A stretch of DNA of 64,000 nucleotides from Planomicrobium sp. Y74 (GCF_003668635.1 NZ_RCWH01000002.1:124001-188000), one strand, 5' to 3'. Shown: positions 37,358 to 46,683, counted from the stretch's first letter. Made by a program: numbers and translations. Notes: generated by a model from the sequence alone, not told the origin.

Positions 37358-38329
37358 ATGTCCAAAAGAAGTGGTGTATTCGATGTACAAGAGGATGTTA
37401 GCAAGTTAGTGCGTGGTGAGGAGCAGAAGCGTCCTGAGAGCGGTGCAATGACGGTTGAGAAAGCCCTGAGGGTGATAACGAAGCAAATGCAGGTTAGTGG
37501 CTTCAGGGAGCGTACAATAAATGATTATCAGCTACACTGGAATCACTTTGCAAAAATCACTGGCGTAACTTTTTTAACTGAAATTACACCAAATAGCATA
37601 TACTCTTGGCTTAATTCAATGACTGTTTCCAATCAAACAAAGCTAACACGTTTAAAGTGTTTGAAGGCTATTTTAACGAAATGCTTTGATAATGGTTGGC
37701 TGGAACAGAAATTTTGGAAGTCAATTAATATTAAAATCGATAAAAACGTTAAAAAGGCGTCTGCAAGCCGAGATATTGAGTTATTGTTGTCTCTACTTGA
37801 CTTAAACACTTTTGTTGGTCTTAGGGATGCTGTAGCAATAATTACGCTGCATAAAACAGGTATTAGAATTAATACGCTTGGACAACTCGAGGAACGTCAT
37901 ATTGATTTTGAAAATTTGACCTTGAATTTGGAAGGTTCGATTTTAAAAAATCATAAGAATTTACAATTACCGATAGATGAACAAACAGCCGAATTATTTA
38001 GAGTGTTGATCCAGCAAAATAAAAAAGTAAGAAAAAGGTACAGTAAAACGAATGCTTTTGTTTTTATTACTCAAAAGGGAGATTCTCTAGATACAAAATC
38101 AACTAATAATGCAATTTCTAAAAGGCTCAATAAATATAGTAAAGATTATGGATTAGAAAATATTAATCCACATGCAATAAGAAGAGCTTATGCTAAGAAT
38201 TTATTGAACAAAGGAGCGGATGTTGCATTAATAAGCAAAGCTTTAGGGCATTCAAGCTTAGCTGTTACAACACAATATTTGGACTTGGGAATTGAGGAAG
38301 TATCAGATAATTTGAGAAATTTTTTGTAA
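37358..38329 (+). CDS. int: Tyrosine-family site-specific integrase of the island
   Basis: 323 residues. N-terminal SAM-like core-binding domain (about 28-125: TINDYQLHWNHFAKITG...). The catalytic domain has the first Arg in TGIRINTL (about 168), HAIRRAYA (about 271-278, H-x-x-R), GHSSLAVTTQYL with His about 295 and nucleophile Tyr about 306. Should recombine the tRNA-Arg attachment sites to integrate or excise the element. Codon use is more AT-rich than the backbone, as in the rest of the island. Confidence 0.92.
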   Translation: MSKRSGVFDVQEDVSKLVRGEEQKRPESGAMTVEKALRVITKQMQVSGFRERTINDYQLHWNHFAKITGVTFLTEITPNSIYSWLNSMTVSNQTKLTRLKCLKAILTKCFDNGWLEQKFWKSINIKIDKNVKKASASRDIELLLSLLDLNTFVGLRDAVAIITLHKTGIRINTLGQLEERHIDFENLTLNLEGSILKNHKNLQLPIDEQTAELFRVLIQQNKKVRKRYSKTNAFVFITQKGDSLDTKSTNNAISKRLNKYSKDYGLENINPHAIRRAYAKNLLNKGADVALISKALGHSSLAVTTQYLDLGIEEVSDNLRNFL

Positions 38330-38535
38330 ACATTTTGTGAATTTCTTTAAGGCTTCAAAATGAAATATTGGATAGCAAAATAAAAAAGTTGCTATAAGAT
38401 CAGATATTGAAGATAAGAACTTCAGGTTTTTTCTTCGTTTGTTTTTAAGTGAAGGAAGTAATGGTATATGACCTTGCTCATTTGCTAGGACAAGTTACTG
38501 TCCCTATTACACAAGGATAAAAGGGGAGGAAGGAA

Positions 38536-39642
38536 ATGAATGAAAAAATGAGGCATATGTTTACAAAAAGCATGAAGCTGGATTTAGGTAAAATTAGTAG
38601 TAAAAAAAAGTGGAGTAAAGAAGCATATGATAGGGAGATAGAGTTTCTTTGTAAAGATTTTTACGTAACTAATAATGCCTGGTATAGATTATCGTGTGGA
38701 CACATCAAATCCATAAATCGAGCTGATGTGAGAAGAGGAAGATTCGGATGTGGTGAATGTAAAAAAATGAACTACAGTAGCGAGTGTAATAGTAAAGGTT
38801 TAAAGTACATTGAACACTATTGTGAGGAAAGACAGACAATAATAGTAGTAGAATGCGAAAAGTGCAAAACTATTTTTGAATGCAGAGCTTCGTCTGTAAC
38901 TCATCATAAAAACGTTGAATGTCAAAGCTGCAAAGAGATTAATTGGGATGCGATAGCAAATTCAAATGGTTTTAAATGGTTAAAACAAATAGACTCTGCT
39001 TTTTCATTATATGAATGTTTGAGATGCAAACGCATGGCAAGCAAAAGAACAAGTGATATGTTGAAGAGCGAGGTGTCTTGTGAGTGCAGTTTAGAAAGGC
39101 AGCTCTTGAGAATTGCGGGATATGCAAAGATTTATGGGTTTCGATTGATTAGTAAAGTTGATAGACATAACTGTAAATTCGAATGTGTTTATTGCTCTAA
39201 CCAAACAGTCTACCAAATATATTCAATGAAAATAGGAAGTGTACGTTGTCGTTTTTGTAATCCGAAGAAGTCGCAAAAACAAACATTAATTGAAAAGTAT
39301 TTGACTTCCTTGGGTTTCGCCATAGAGAATGAAGTATTTTTTGATGGTTTAATTGGGAAGAAAAATAGAAAGTTAAGATTTGATATAGGTCATTTTAATA
39401 ATGGACAAATTCAGTGGCTAATAGAATATGATGGAATACATCATTTTGAACCCACAACTTACGGTGGAATAGATTTTTTAAGTGCTTTAAAAAAATTTAA
39501 AACACAAAGAAAGTATGACGTTCTCAAAAATAACTTTACTAAATTTAATAATATTCCTTTACTCCGAATTGCATATAATGAAGAAGTATGGAAAGAGAAA
39601 ATAAATCTTTTTCTCCAAGATTTTACATCAACTAAGAATTAA
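38536..39642 (+). CDS. Multi-zinc-ribbon protein with C-terminal restriction/homing-endonuclease-like domain
   Basis: 368 residues. Residues 40-250 hold about ten CxxC pairs (for example CGHIK...CGECKK, CEKCKT...CQSCKE, CLRCKR...CECS, CVYCSN...CRFCNPKK): tandem zinc ribbons or treble clefs. The C-terminal part (about 255-365) has LRFDIGHF then WLIEYDGIHHF and a basic tail. The spaced Asp, Glu-x-Asp and His resemble PD-(D/E)XK/Vsr-like and DUF723-linked homing nucleases. Such proteins are common in phages and mobile elements. No partner gene is adjacent. GGGAGGAAGG precedes the ATG. Exact family not recognised. Confidence 0.6.
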   Translation: MNEKMRHMFTKSMKLDLGKISSKKKWSKEAYDREIEFLCKDFYVTNNAWYRLSCGHIKSINRADVRRGRFGCGECKKMNYSSECNSKGLKYIEHYCEERQTIIVVECEKCKTIFECRASSVTHHKNVECQSCKEINWDAIANSNGFKWLKQIDSAFSLYECLRCKRMASKRTSDMLKSEVSCECSLERQLLRIAGYAKIYGFRLISKVDRHNCKFECVYCSNQTVYQIYSMKIGSVRCRFCNPKKSQKQTLIEKYLTSLGFAIENEVFFDGLIGKKNRKLRFDIGHFNNGQIQWLIEYDGIHHFEPTTYGGIDFLSALKKFKTQRKYDVLKNNFTKFNNIPLLRIAYNEEVWKEKINLFLQDFTSTKN

Positions 39643-40118
39643 GCCACCTCAAATAAGTCCCTTCATTTCAGAAGTGGTTCTCAGTTATCTAAACAGAAAC
39701 TAAAAGCAAATAATAACAGAAATTCATCCTAACTCCCGATAGTATTTTGTGAGATATTGGTAGCGGGTGGGGGTTACTTTACAGTAATTTGGATGGTAGT
39801 AGTTTAAATAACCACCTGAATAGAGTCTGCCCGACACTCTATACTAAAAGCTGCGAGCGACAGCAATTAATAAATAAATAAAATCGATGTTTTATTCAAA
39901 AGGATACAACTTATTTTATCGTACAGGTCTAATCCACTTTGACGGAACTGTATGTTTTATCGTATTATTAAATGGAGCAGGAACATATCAAACATTAAAC
40001 AAAGGCTAATGACAAGTAATCAAAGCAGTATTTAATCGCTTTGAATGCATGTCGTTAGCTTTTTAATCTGCTTAAAACATGGAGGTGAAAGTAAAGGAGA
40101 AAAAGGAGAGATGTTCTA
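39643..40118. other. Island intergenic region, nothing firm
   Basis: AT-rich sequence. A 40-codon frame (39887-40009) lacks a ribosome site. I see no tRNA, terminator or other clear feature apart from the AGGTGA/GGAGAAAAAGGAGAG-type ribosome site just before the next gene. Confidence 0.5.
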
Positions 40119-41402
40119 ATGAAAAATTTAATAAATATTGTTGATGCACCTTGTGGCTATGGAAAAACCTCATGGGCAATTCAAGCAATGAACGAAGCAT
40201 GTCCAAGAACTTATAAATTTATATATGTTACACCTTTTATAAATGAAACGCTTAGGGTTAAAGAAGCTATAACTAATAGAGCATTTTTTATACCTGAAGT
40301 TAATGGGGTTAGCAAATCTAAATCAATTGACTTACATAGATTGCTTGAAGAAGAGCGAGATATTTGTATGACCCACGCTTTGTTTCATAATATGCAAAAA
40401 GCTACGAAGAACCTTATAAAAGATAAGAACTATATTTTAATACTGGATGAAGTGTTGGATGTAGTAGAGCAAGTAAAGATAAAAAAGGACAGTCTTAATT
40501 TACTTCTCGCAGCAAATGCCATCACTATTAAGAAAAATAAAAATAAAATTGATCAAGTATTCTGGAACGAGTCTACTGGATTTAACAGCACAGAATATGA
40601 CGATATAAAAATAATGGCTCGTAGCGGTTCATTAATGTATTACAATGACACAGCTTTAATATGGAATTTTCCCTGCGATATATTTTCCGATTTTTGTGAA
40701 GTGTATATTTTAACTTATCTATTCAGTGGACAATTTCAAAGGTACTATTATGATCTACATGGCGTAAATTATAGATATCTATCGGTTGTTCATGATAGTG
40801 ACGGTTACTCATTAATTCCTTATAACAAACGTATAATCCATAATAAGGAACTAATAAGTGGTTTAATTAATATTTATGATGGTAAATTAAATGATATTGG
40901 TAACAAACCTCTTTCTATGTCTAGTAAGTGGCTAAAAACCAATAAATTAAGGAAGCAGCTTAGTAAAAACACATATAACTTTCTAATGAATATGAACAAT
41001 GCTAATGTAAAGAATACACTCTGGACTACATATAAAGCTAGTGAAGATGCCATAAAACCTAAAAGCTATGCATCTGCCTTTTTGCCTGTAAACACTCGAG
41101 CTACGAACGAGTATAGCGATAGATATAACTTAGCATATTTAGTAAATAGGTATATGAATCCAATGATAAAGAATTACTTTGTTGAGTATGGTGTATCAGT
41201 AAACCAAGAGACTTGGGCAGTTTCAGAATTAATTCAGTGGATATGGAGAAGTAGAATCAGAAACAATGAGTCAATAAACCTCTATATCCCTAGTAAGAGA
41301 ATGAGAAATTTACTTAATGAATATTTATTAAGTGATATCTTTGAAGAAGTACCTTCAGAATCTGTAACAAATCAATATCCCGGTGATTGGAATTTTGCTT
41401 AA
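40119..41402 (+). CDS. Superfamily 2 helicase-like ATPase of mobile-element type
   Basis: 427 residues. Walker A APCGYGKT (about 10-17), Walker B ILILDEV (Asp110-Glu111) and a late QWIWRSRIR that resembles SF2 motif VI. A clear motif III (SAT) is not seen and the second RecA domain is short, so the protein may be divergent or truncated. Helicases of this PCGxGKT type occur in phages and integrative elements; the role here (replication or defence) is unknown. Confidence 0.6.
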   Translation: MKNLINIVDAPCGYGKTSWAIQAMNEACPRTYKFIYVTPFINETLRVKEAITNRAFFIPEVNGVSKSKSIDLHRLLEEERDICMTHALFHNMQKATKNLIKDKNYILILDEVLDVVEQVKIKKDSLNLLLAANAITIKKNKNKIDQVFWNESTGFNSTEYDDIKIMARSGSLMYYNDTALIWNFPCDIFSDFCEVYILTYLFSGQFQRYYYDLHGVNYRYLSVVHDSDGYSLIPYNKRIIHNKELISGLINIYDGKLNDIGNKPLSMSSKWLKTNKLRKQLSKNTYNFLMNMNNANVKNTLWTTYKASEDAIKPKSYASAFLPVNTRATNEYSDRYNLAYLVNRYMNPMIKNYFVEYGVSVNQETWAVSELIQWIWRSRIRNNESINLYIPSKRMRNLLNEYLLSDIFEEVPSESVTNQYPGDWNFA

Positions 41403-41487
41403 GTTTTAGGTTTCTTTATTGCCTAAGCAAGTGGAGAAACACCAGTATTTATATGCATAAAAAAATTAGTTTCTTAAGAAAAGAAAG

Positions 41488-41588
41488 TTATAAATGGGAA
41501 ATAAAAAGTTCACATATTAAAGACAACCTACGCTAAAGCTGCGGTTGTCTTCTTTAATATGTAAACTTTTTACGTCCCATAATAATAA
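41488..41588. repeat. Long imperfect inverted repeat (about 40-bp arms), includes a bidirectional terminator
   Basis: Left arm from ATGGGAAATAAAAAGTTCAC to GACAACC, right arm the complement GGTTGTC...to TTTTTACGTCCCAT, loop about 15 bases around TACGCTAAAGCTGC. A and T runs flank the stem, so it can terminate in both directions. The arms are longer than a terminator needs. The rest of 41403-42070 has no supported gene. Confidence 0.7.
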
Positions 41589-42070
41589 TATTATTAAAAG
41601 GTCAAAGAAGTTTGGCATGCTTTGTACTTACTCTTATTAAATAAACTATACCATCCAATTTAATTAAGTAGTTGGTATAAATCTTCATAATTAGTTAGAA
41701 TAGGTGTATTAGGCAATAAACAACAGAACATATTTGGAGAGGTTAATTCTATGCCACTAGCTTACGAATAAAAGCTTTATTTATGAAAGGTGGAAATGAT
41801 ATTAGGAAAAACTCGTTACAAAAACATTTTAAAAAGCCTATTTCATTTCAAATTTTTTTTGAATAAATAGGATTACTAGAGTTTAAAAAGTAGCATTGAG
41901 TTGGTTCTGTTTAAGGTCATTAAGTAACACAGGTTCTCATCTGTATATAAATGAAAAAGACCAAAAAGATTTATAAGATACCTAGCTTTAACTATATCTC
42001 AGTTTGTTCTACTTCGACTTGAGGCTTGGATATCTCAAAAATATTATAAAAAAATAAAAGGAGAATTTGT

Positions 42071-43735
42071 ATGACAAATTATTTAAATGAGATACCTAGA
42101 CCGTTACTCGAAGATATAATTAACAATCAATGTATTCCTATAATAGGAGCTGGTTTTTCAAAGAACTGTGAACTTCCTCTTGGTCAAACAATGCCTTTAT
42201 GGGAAGACCTAGGCAAAGAAATTGCAAAGGATTTGCAGGATCATCCTGATAGCAATGCTCTGGATGCTATTTCCTCTTATGCGTTTGAATACTCGAGAGC
42301 TAAATTGGTTGAAAAATTATCTAGACTTCTTCATGTCAGTGAAGCGAAACCAGGGAATGCTCATAAATCTTTTTGCAATATCCCTTTTGATAAAGTTTGC
42401 ACTACCAACTTCGATTTTTTATTAGAAAAGGGTTATGACAGTTTAGGGAAATACTGTCTACCTATAATTGATGAAGAACAACTTGCTATAAATTCACATA
42501 GACATTTGGGACAAAGCAAAAATGTACATTTACTTAAATTACATGGTGATTTACATCATCCAGATAGAATGATAGTTACAGAAGAAGATTATGATTCCTT
42601 TTTAGAAAAATACCCTTTGATGGCTACTTATTTAGCAAACCTATTGATTACCAGAACTCCACTATTCATAGGGTACAGTTTGGAAGATGCTGACTTTAGG
42701 CAGGTTTGGCAAATAATTAGTAGCCGCTTGGGTAATCTTAGAAGACCAGCTTACGTTATTACAATAGATGCAAAGCAAGCTGCGATTAATAGATTTAAAA
42801 GGAGAGGAGTAAATGTAATTAATTTTAATGACGTTAGTTATCAGGACTTATTTGTGAAACTCTTTGAGGAAATTAGAGAATACTGGGTTGAGAATATCCA
42901 GAAAAATATTATTAGTTATGATGAATTAACACTAACCGAATTATCATTACCAAAACTCGCGGCAAATAGGCTTTGTTATATTTCTGTGCCTCAAAACAAA
43001 ATATCTTTTTATAAAAGTTATGTATATCCTTTAATAGAACAATGCGGTTTTCTACCGATATCTGCTGAAGAACTAGTTACTCCTGGTCAAAATATAAATG
43101 CTTTAGAGGCGTCACTTTTGGAAAAAGCTGATTTAGTTATCTTTGATTTGGAAGATAACAAGTTCCAAAATGCCATTGGCAATATTTTATCAAACAGAGA
43201 TAAAGCGGTACGTATATTATTTCTAAGTAATAGAAATGCAGTAACCTGGAAAACTACAATGAATGAAAAGCATAAAATCATGTTTCTATACAAAGAGAAT
43301 TACTCGGAAGAACAAAATTCTGAAGCTTTTTTAGAAGAAGTTAAACAATGGTTGGATGAAAATCTTTCGGCTTCTAATTTAACCTTACAAGATCAACCTA
43401 AAAAATTATTGGAAGCAAACGAATACAAGGCAGCAGTCCTATCTTCCATTTCATTATTAGAATACGAATTAAATAATCTATTAAACAATCAAGGATCAGA
43501 TAAAGATTTTAAAACGAGTTATTCAAGAGGACACATTCCTTTATCTAAACTCATAGACGTATTGTACCAAAGAAAAATAATTGAAAATAAAATGGTAAAT
43601 GATTTGAAGAATTGGTTAACAATCAGAAATCGTGTAGCACATAATATCTCGGAATCTGTGACTAATATTCAGGCAGAAGAAATTGTGAATGGAATAAATA
43701 CTATAATTGATAAGATTAAGATGTCAGAGATTTAA
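42071..43735 (+). CDS. SIR2-like / Rossmann-like / HEPN multidomain protein, probable abortive-infection effector
   Basis: 554 residues. A SIR2-like NAD-binding domain (about 15-270): IPIIGAGFSKN (23-33), TTNFDFLLE (111-119), KLHGD with His158, and a GYSLEDADFR segment. The middle (about 290-430; AEELVTPGQNINALEASLLEKADLVIFDLED) looks like a Rossmann/TIR- or deoxyribosyltransferase-like domain, not assigned. The C-terminus (about 440-554) has RNRVAH (Arg519, His524), the Rx4H motif of HEPN ribonucleases. SIR2 effectors deplete NAD+ on phage infection; HEPN domains cut RNA or help oligomerise. Function here is inferred from domains. GGAG lies 7-8 bases before ATG. Confidence 0.75.
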   Translation: MTNYLNEIPRPLLEDIINNQCIPIIGAGFSKNCELPLGQTMPLWEDLGKEIAKDLQDHPDSNALDAISSYAFEYSRAKLVEKLSRLLHVSEAKPGNAHKSFCNIPFDKVCTTNFDFLLEKGYDSLGKYCLPIIDEEQLAINSHRHLGQSKNVHLLKLHGDLHHPDRMIVTEEDYDSFLEKYPLMATYLANLLITRTPLFIGYSLEDADFRQVWQIISSRLGNLRRPAYVITIDAKQAAINRFKRRGVNVINFNDVSYQDLFVKLFEEIREYWVENIQKNIISYDELTLTELSLPKLAANRLCYISVPQNKISFYKSYVYPLIEQCGFLPISAEELVTPGQNINALEASLLEKADLVIFDLEDNKFQNAIGNILSNRDKAVRILFLSNRNAVTWKTTMNEKHKIMFLYKENYSEEQNSEAFLEEVKQWLDENLSASNLTLQDQPKKLLEANEYKAAVLSSISLLEYELNNLLNNQGSDKDFKTSYSRGHIPLSKLIDVLYQRKIIENKMVNDLKNWLTIRNRVAHNISESVTNIQAEEIVNGINTIIDKIKMSEI

Positions 43736-43783
43736 ATGAATTGGTGATTGAAATTAGCATGAATCAATAATTTTCTGAAGGTT

Positions 43784-43870
43784 CTATTTAATCAAAAATA
43801 CTGATAGATGCAGTAAAAAATAAAAGAATACGAAAGTCACGAACATATTGCCGGTAAAGTACTTTAACAT
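43784..43870 (-). CDS. Candidate 28-residue hydrophobic peptide
   Basis: On the minus strand AAGGAGG is followed, after a single T, by an ATG that opens MLKYFTGNMFVTFVFFYFLL plus HLSVFLIK. It is one membrane helix with Lys at both ends, a pattern seen in type I toxins. The ribosome-site spacing of one base is too short for efficient use and no antisense RNA was identified, so this is tentative. Confidence 0.2.
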   Translation of the reverse strand: MLKYFTGNMFVTFVFFYFLLHLSVFLIK

Positions 43871-44227
43871 ACCTCCTTATGTTCGTTGGCTAGTACTTCA
43901 TTACTGAAAATTTCTTATCCATAGTATATGAAGGGGAAAAAGATAGTAGCGGTTAATGTCCGGTAAAATTTCTAATCCTTGCTTTAGTTTAAGAAAATAT
44001 CGTCTCAATAGAGCTCGGCTATTTAAATCGGCGCCCTTATAAGTTATTGTCAGGAGTTAGAATGGTTTAATAGTAATATGTCAGAAACGTGTCTATCATG
44101 GACTTTTAAAGCTGCAATACAGAATATGTAAGCAATAGGCTATAGCTTTTACTAAAGCTTTTTTATATAATTTTTTATCAATTTACGTGTAAGTCCAATT
44201 ATATGAATTATTTAGATATAAACAAAA

Positions 44228-44268
44228 ATGACCGACAAATCAAGGGACAATTTGCCAGTCATTTATAT
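44228..44268 (-). terminator. Terminator-like inverted repeat after the minus-strand gene
   Basis: AAATGACCGACAAAT / ATTTGCCAGTCATTT with two mismatches; on the minus strand followed by TTTTTG. Confidence 0.5.
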
Positions 44269-44326
44269 ACGTTATTAAGTTTTACGATAAGAAAGGGAAT
44301 CCGTTACACTTCCTGGTTCTATCCAT

Positions 44327-44734
44327 CTATCCATCTATCCGGCTGATCAATTCCGAAATCTTCTTTTTTTGCACCTGATAATCTTCACCGTCGAACGTCA
44401 AATCGTATAGAATCATCGATACAAATTCCTCGATTGAAACTTCCTTCTTAATCTCTTCTACATCAATTAGAAAACCCTTCGCTTCTTCCCAAGGAGTCCA
44501 ATCAATCGCATAAACCTTACCGTCCCGCTCCACTACTACATCCCACGTATCTTCTTCAAGTCCGTTCCGCTTCAGTATAAGTTGCCCATCCGCAGCGACA
44601 GATTCTAATGAACTCATTTGCTCCAAGATATATTCGATGTTCTCTCCCATCACGCCGTACATAGTATGACTTTTAATGTAATTGATTAATTGTTCGCTGT
44701 TCAGTTCTTTCAAGATTCCCCCGAATGTTTTCAT
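44327..44734 (-). CDS. Conserved hypothetical cytosolic protein
   Basis: 135 residues, no membrane segment. Begins MKTFGGILKELNSEQLINYI and is rich in Glu/Asp. The ATG is chosen because GGGGG lies 8 bases upstream; a GTG three codons earlier overlaps that site. It may belong to a small Firmicutes-wide DUF family (DUF6557-like) but I cannot confirm that. Base composition is closer to the backbone than to its island neighbours, so it may have a separate origin. Confidence 0.6.
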   Translation of the reverse strand: MKTFGGILKELNSEQLINYIKSHTMYGVMGENIEYILEQMSSLESVAADGQLILKRNGLEEDTWDVVVERDGKVYAIDWTPWEEAKGFLIDVEEIKKEVSIEEFVSMILYDLTFDGEDYQVQKKKISELISRIDG

Positions 44735-44773
44735 GTTTAACACCCCCTCATTAAGACTCTTTTCTTGTTCTTA

Positions 44774-44802
44774 TTATACCCTGATAATTGGTGGCAATTA
44801 AC
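44774..44802 (-). promoter_or_regulatory. Promoter of the minus-strand hypothetical gene
   Basis: On the minus strand TTAATT, 17-base spacer, TATAAT (44774-44779), 40 bases before the gene. Confidence 0.65.
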
Positions 44803-44964
44803 CTTTGATCAATGGTTTTCCGCTATTCTTATTAATGTTTCAATTAAATAATTTTCTTGTACATTTATCATCCAAACATATCATTTTGGAGAGAAAGATA
44901 ATTGCGTTGGATAAGTTATAACCAAATTGGTATGACACAATTGAAAATAGAGCCATAATAGAGA

Positions 44965-44985
44965 GGTGTAACAAATGATTACACC
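44965..44985. other. Inverted repeat upstream of the decayed recombinase
   Basis: GGTGTAA / TTACACC around 7 bases. Together with ACCAAATTGGT at about 44931 it could be part of an old res-type site of the recombinase; weak. The rest of 44803-45064 shows no gene. Confidence 0.3.
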
Positions 44986-45064
44986 CTGCTAATACATAAA
45001 GAGCTGACAGTTATAATCATATTTATAGCGGCTCATGTGAATGTGTCAAAAAGTAGCGGGAGCA

Positions 45065-45667
45065 ATGAAGAAATATGGCTATGCAAGGGTATCAGTTATC
45101 TTCAGTAGGGCAAAATTTTACAACTCAAATTAACCAACTTAAAGATGCCGGATGTATTTCAATATATAATGAAGAAGTTTCTAGCAGAAATAAAAACAAT
45201 AAACTAGAGTTCGTCAAGTTGTTAGAAGTTGCAGATCAGAGAGATGCAATTGTTGTAACTAAGCTGGATAGGCTTGCAGGAACCACCATAGATACTTTAA
45301 GTATTATTGATTCTTTAGATAATAAAGGAGCTTCTTTAATTTTATTGAATCTGGGAGGAGACAGAGTTAATACTGGAACGACAATAGGAAAGATAATGAT
45401 TACTGTTTTATCTGGGATTGCAGAGTTTGAAGAAGATATTGATTCGAAAGAGGCAGGTTGAAAGCATTGTAGAAGCAAAGCAAGAAGAGTTTATAAAAGA
45501 ATACCTACACCGATAATCATATTGGCTTACAACATGCTTTAGAACGGTATGAAAATAGAGGAAAAAGCAGAAAAACGGTAAAGAAAAGTGCTAGTATTAC
45601 GAAAATAAGTAAAGCGACAATTTACAGAGCAGTTAAAAAGGGGAACAATAGATGCACAAACCTTTAA
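45065..45667 (+). pseudogene. Serine recombinase (resolvase/invertase type), multiply frameshifted
   Basis: Opens MKKYGYARVS in one frame at 45065, then shifts after about 11 codons into the frame of 45075-45461 (QNFTTQINQLKDAGC...VVTKLDRLAG...GIAEFEED), which is the rest of the resolvase catalytic domain. After 45430 it shifts again, and the C-terminal helix-turn-helix SITKISKATIYRAVKKG appears in a third frame at about 45590-45640. At least two frameshifts plus a stop; not functional. Such enzymes resolve or invert DNA in transposons. Confidence 0.85.
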
Positions 45668-45730
45668 AATGTTAAGTCGTATGCAAGAATATTATTATAA
45701 TTTGTTATAAAAAATAAAGGAGGAGAAGAA

Positions 45731-46267
45731 ATGGATATATTCAATATGGTACTACCGATAGTAACCTTAGTGCTTGGTTCATGGTCTGCTTATTTAATTC
45801 AAGTAAAAAACTTTGAAAGAACTAGGGATTGGGATCAAAAAAAGCTTGCAAGTCAATTTGAACAAGAACGTGAAAAGTTAGAAAAACAGTTTAACTTCGA
45901 ATCGCAAAATCAGGAAAGCCAATTTATTAAAGAGCAATTACTAAAGAAAGTTGAATTATATAATAAGATATTAAAAGCCATTGGAGAAAATAAAGTCGTG
46001 GAATTTTCACGTTATCAAGGAGAAGAGCCAGATTTTGATGAGCAAGTTTATAAAGAGAAAGTTAGACCAATATTATACGAATCTTTTCACCTTCTAAAAA
46101 AAGAGATAGCAGAGGATGTAATTAAGATAGATGATATGTCCGATAGGTGGGAATTTTATGAAGAAGCGGATAGAGGTGATAGTGAGTTAATAGCCGATTA
46201 CTATATGAATATTAAAAAAGCAGTTAAAGAAGAACTGGAAGAATTTAGACGCAATTATATTAAATAA
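45731..46267 (+). CDS. Membrane-anchored coiled-coil protein of unknown function
   Basis: 178 residues. One N-terminal membrane helix (about 5-22, MVLPIVTLVLGSWSAYLIQV), then a long charged coiled coil (about 28-80, EQEREKLEKQFNFESQNQES) and an acidic helical C-terminal part. No enzymatic motif. GGAGGAG before ATG. Placed upstream of the ABC-3C module but 415 bases away, so not clearly in the same operon. Could be a phage- or element-type hypothetical. Confidence 0.6.
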   Translation: MDIFNMVLPIVTLVLGSWSAYLIQVKNFERTRDWDQKKLASQFEQEREKLEKQFNFESQNQESQFIKEQLLKKVELYNKILKAIGENKVVEFSRYQGEEPDFDEQVYKEKVRPILYESFHLLKKEIAEDVIKIDDMSDRWEFYEEADRGDSELIADYYMNIKKAVKEELEEFRRNYIK

Positions 46268-46616
46268 GAAAGTATAGAACTTCTCTAATTTTGTCGATCA
46301 TTGAGAAAATGGGGAAGCTTTGACTAAAATATCTCTAAGTATAACCCAAATTCTAGCACGTTGATAAGCTCTTGTACGACAATATTAAAATGAGTATTTT
46401 AAACTAGTTAAATTTTTAAAGCAATAAATCTCAGAATATTACATAAGATTTATTTAAATACGTAGATTCAAGTGTTAAGACGCTATTACGTCGCTATGTG
46501 GTATGGTTTGAAATTCATCAAGTGCAAATACACTCAAATGATTGCATAACAATATTTACATGAATTTTCAAATGTTTTAGTTGTAAAAGATTTTGAAAAT
46601 TTTAATATTTAAACTC
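46268..46616. other. Island intergenic region, nothing firm
   Basis: AT-rich, no ORF, RNA gene or strong hairpin recognised before the ABC-3C promoter. Confidence 0.5.
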
Positions 46617-46645
46617 TTGATTGGAAATATATGATAAATTATGTA
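46617..46645 (+). promoter_or_regulatory. Putative promoter of the ABC-3C module
   Basis: TTGATT (46617-46622), 17-base spacer, TATGTA (46640-46645), 38 bases before the first gene. Confidence 0.45.
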
Positions 46646-46683
46646 TATATTAAATAGAGAAATCAATCTAGGAGGGGTATCGG

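Larger units (their letters stand above)
43736..44326. other. Island intergenic region with a candidate hydrophobic peptide
   Basis: Mostly AT-rich non-coding. It holds the candidate peptide at 43784-43870 on the minus strand and a terminator-like inverted repeat for the next minus-strand gene at about 44228-44268 (AAATGAC...GTCATTT). Nothing else supported. Confidence 0.5.

Noticed and set aside
39887-40009. 40-codon frame starting MFYSKGYNLFYRTG
   Set aside because: No ribosome site and no recognisable similarity; kept only as a note within an intergenic region.
41488-41588. Retron-type msr/msd RNA
   Set aside because: No reverse transcriptase gene in the island.
44327-46267. Toxin-antitoxin pair made of the minus-strand hypothetical and the coiled-coil gene
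   Set aside because: They are on opposite strands, separated by a pseudogene and about 1 kb, and neither has a toxin or antitoxin signature.
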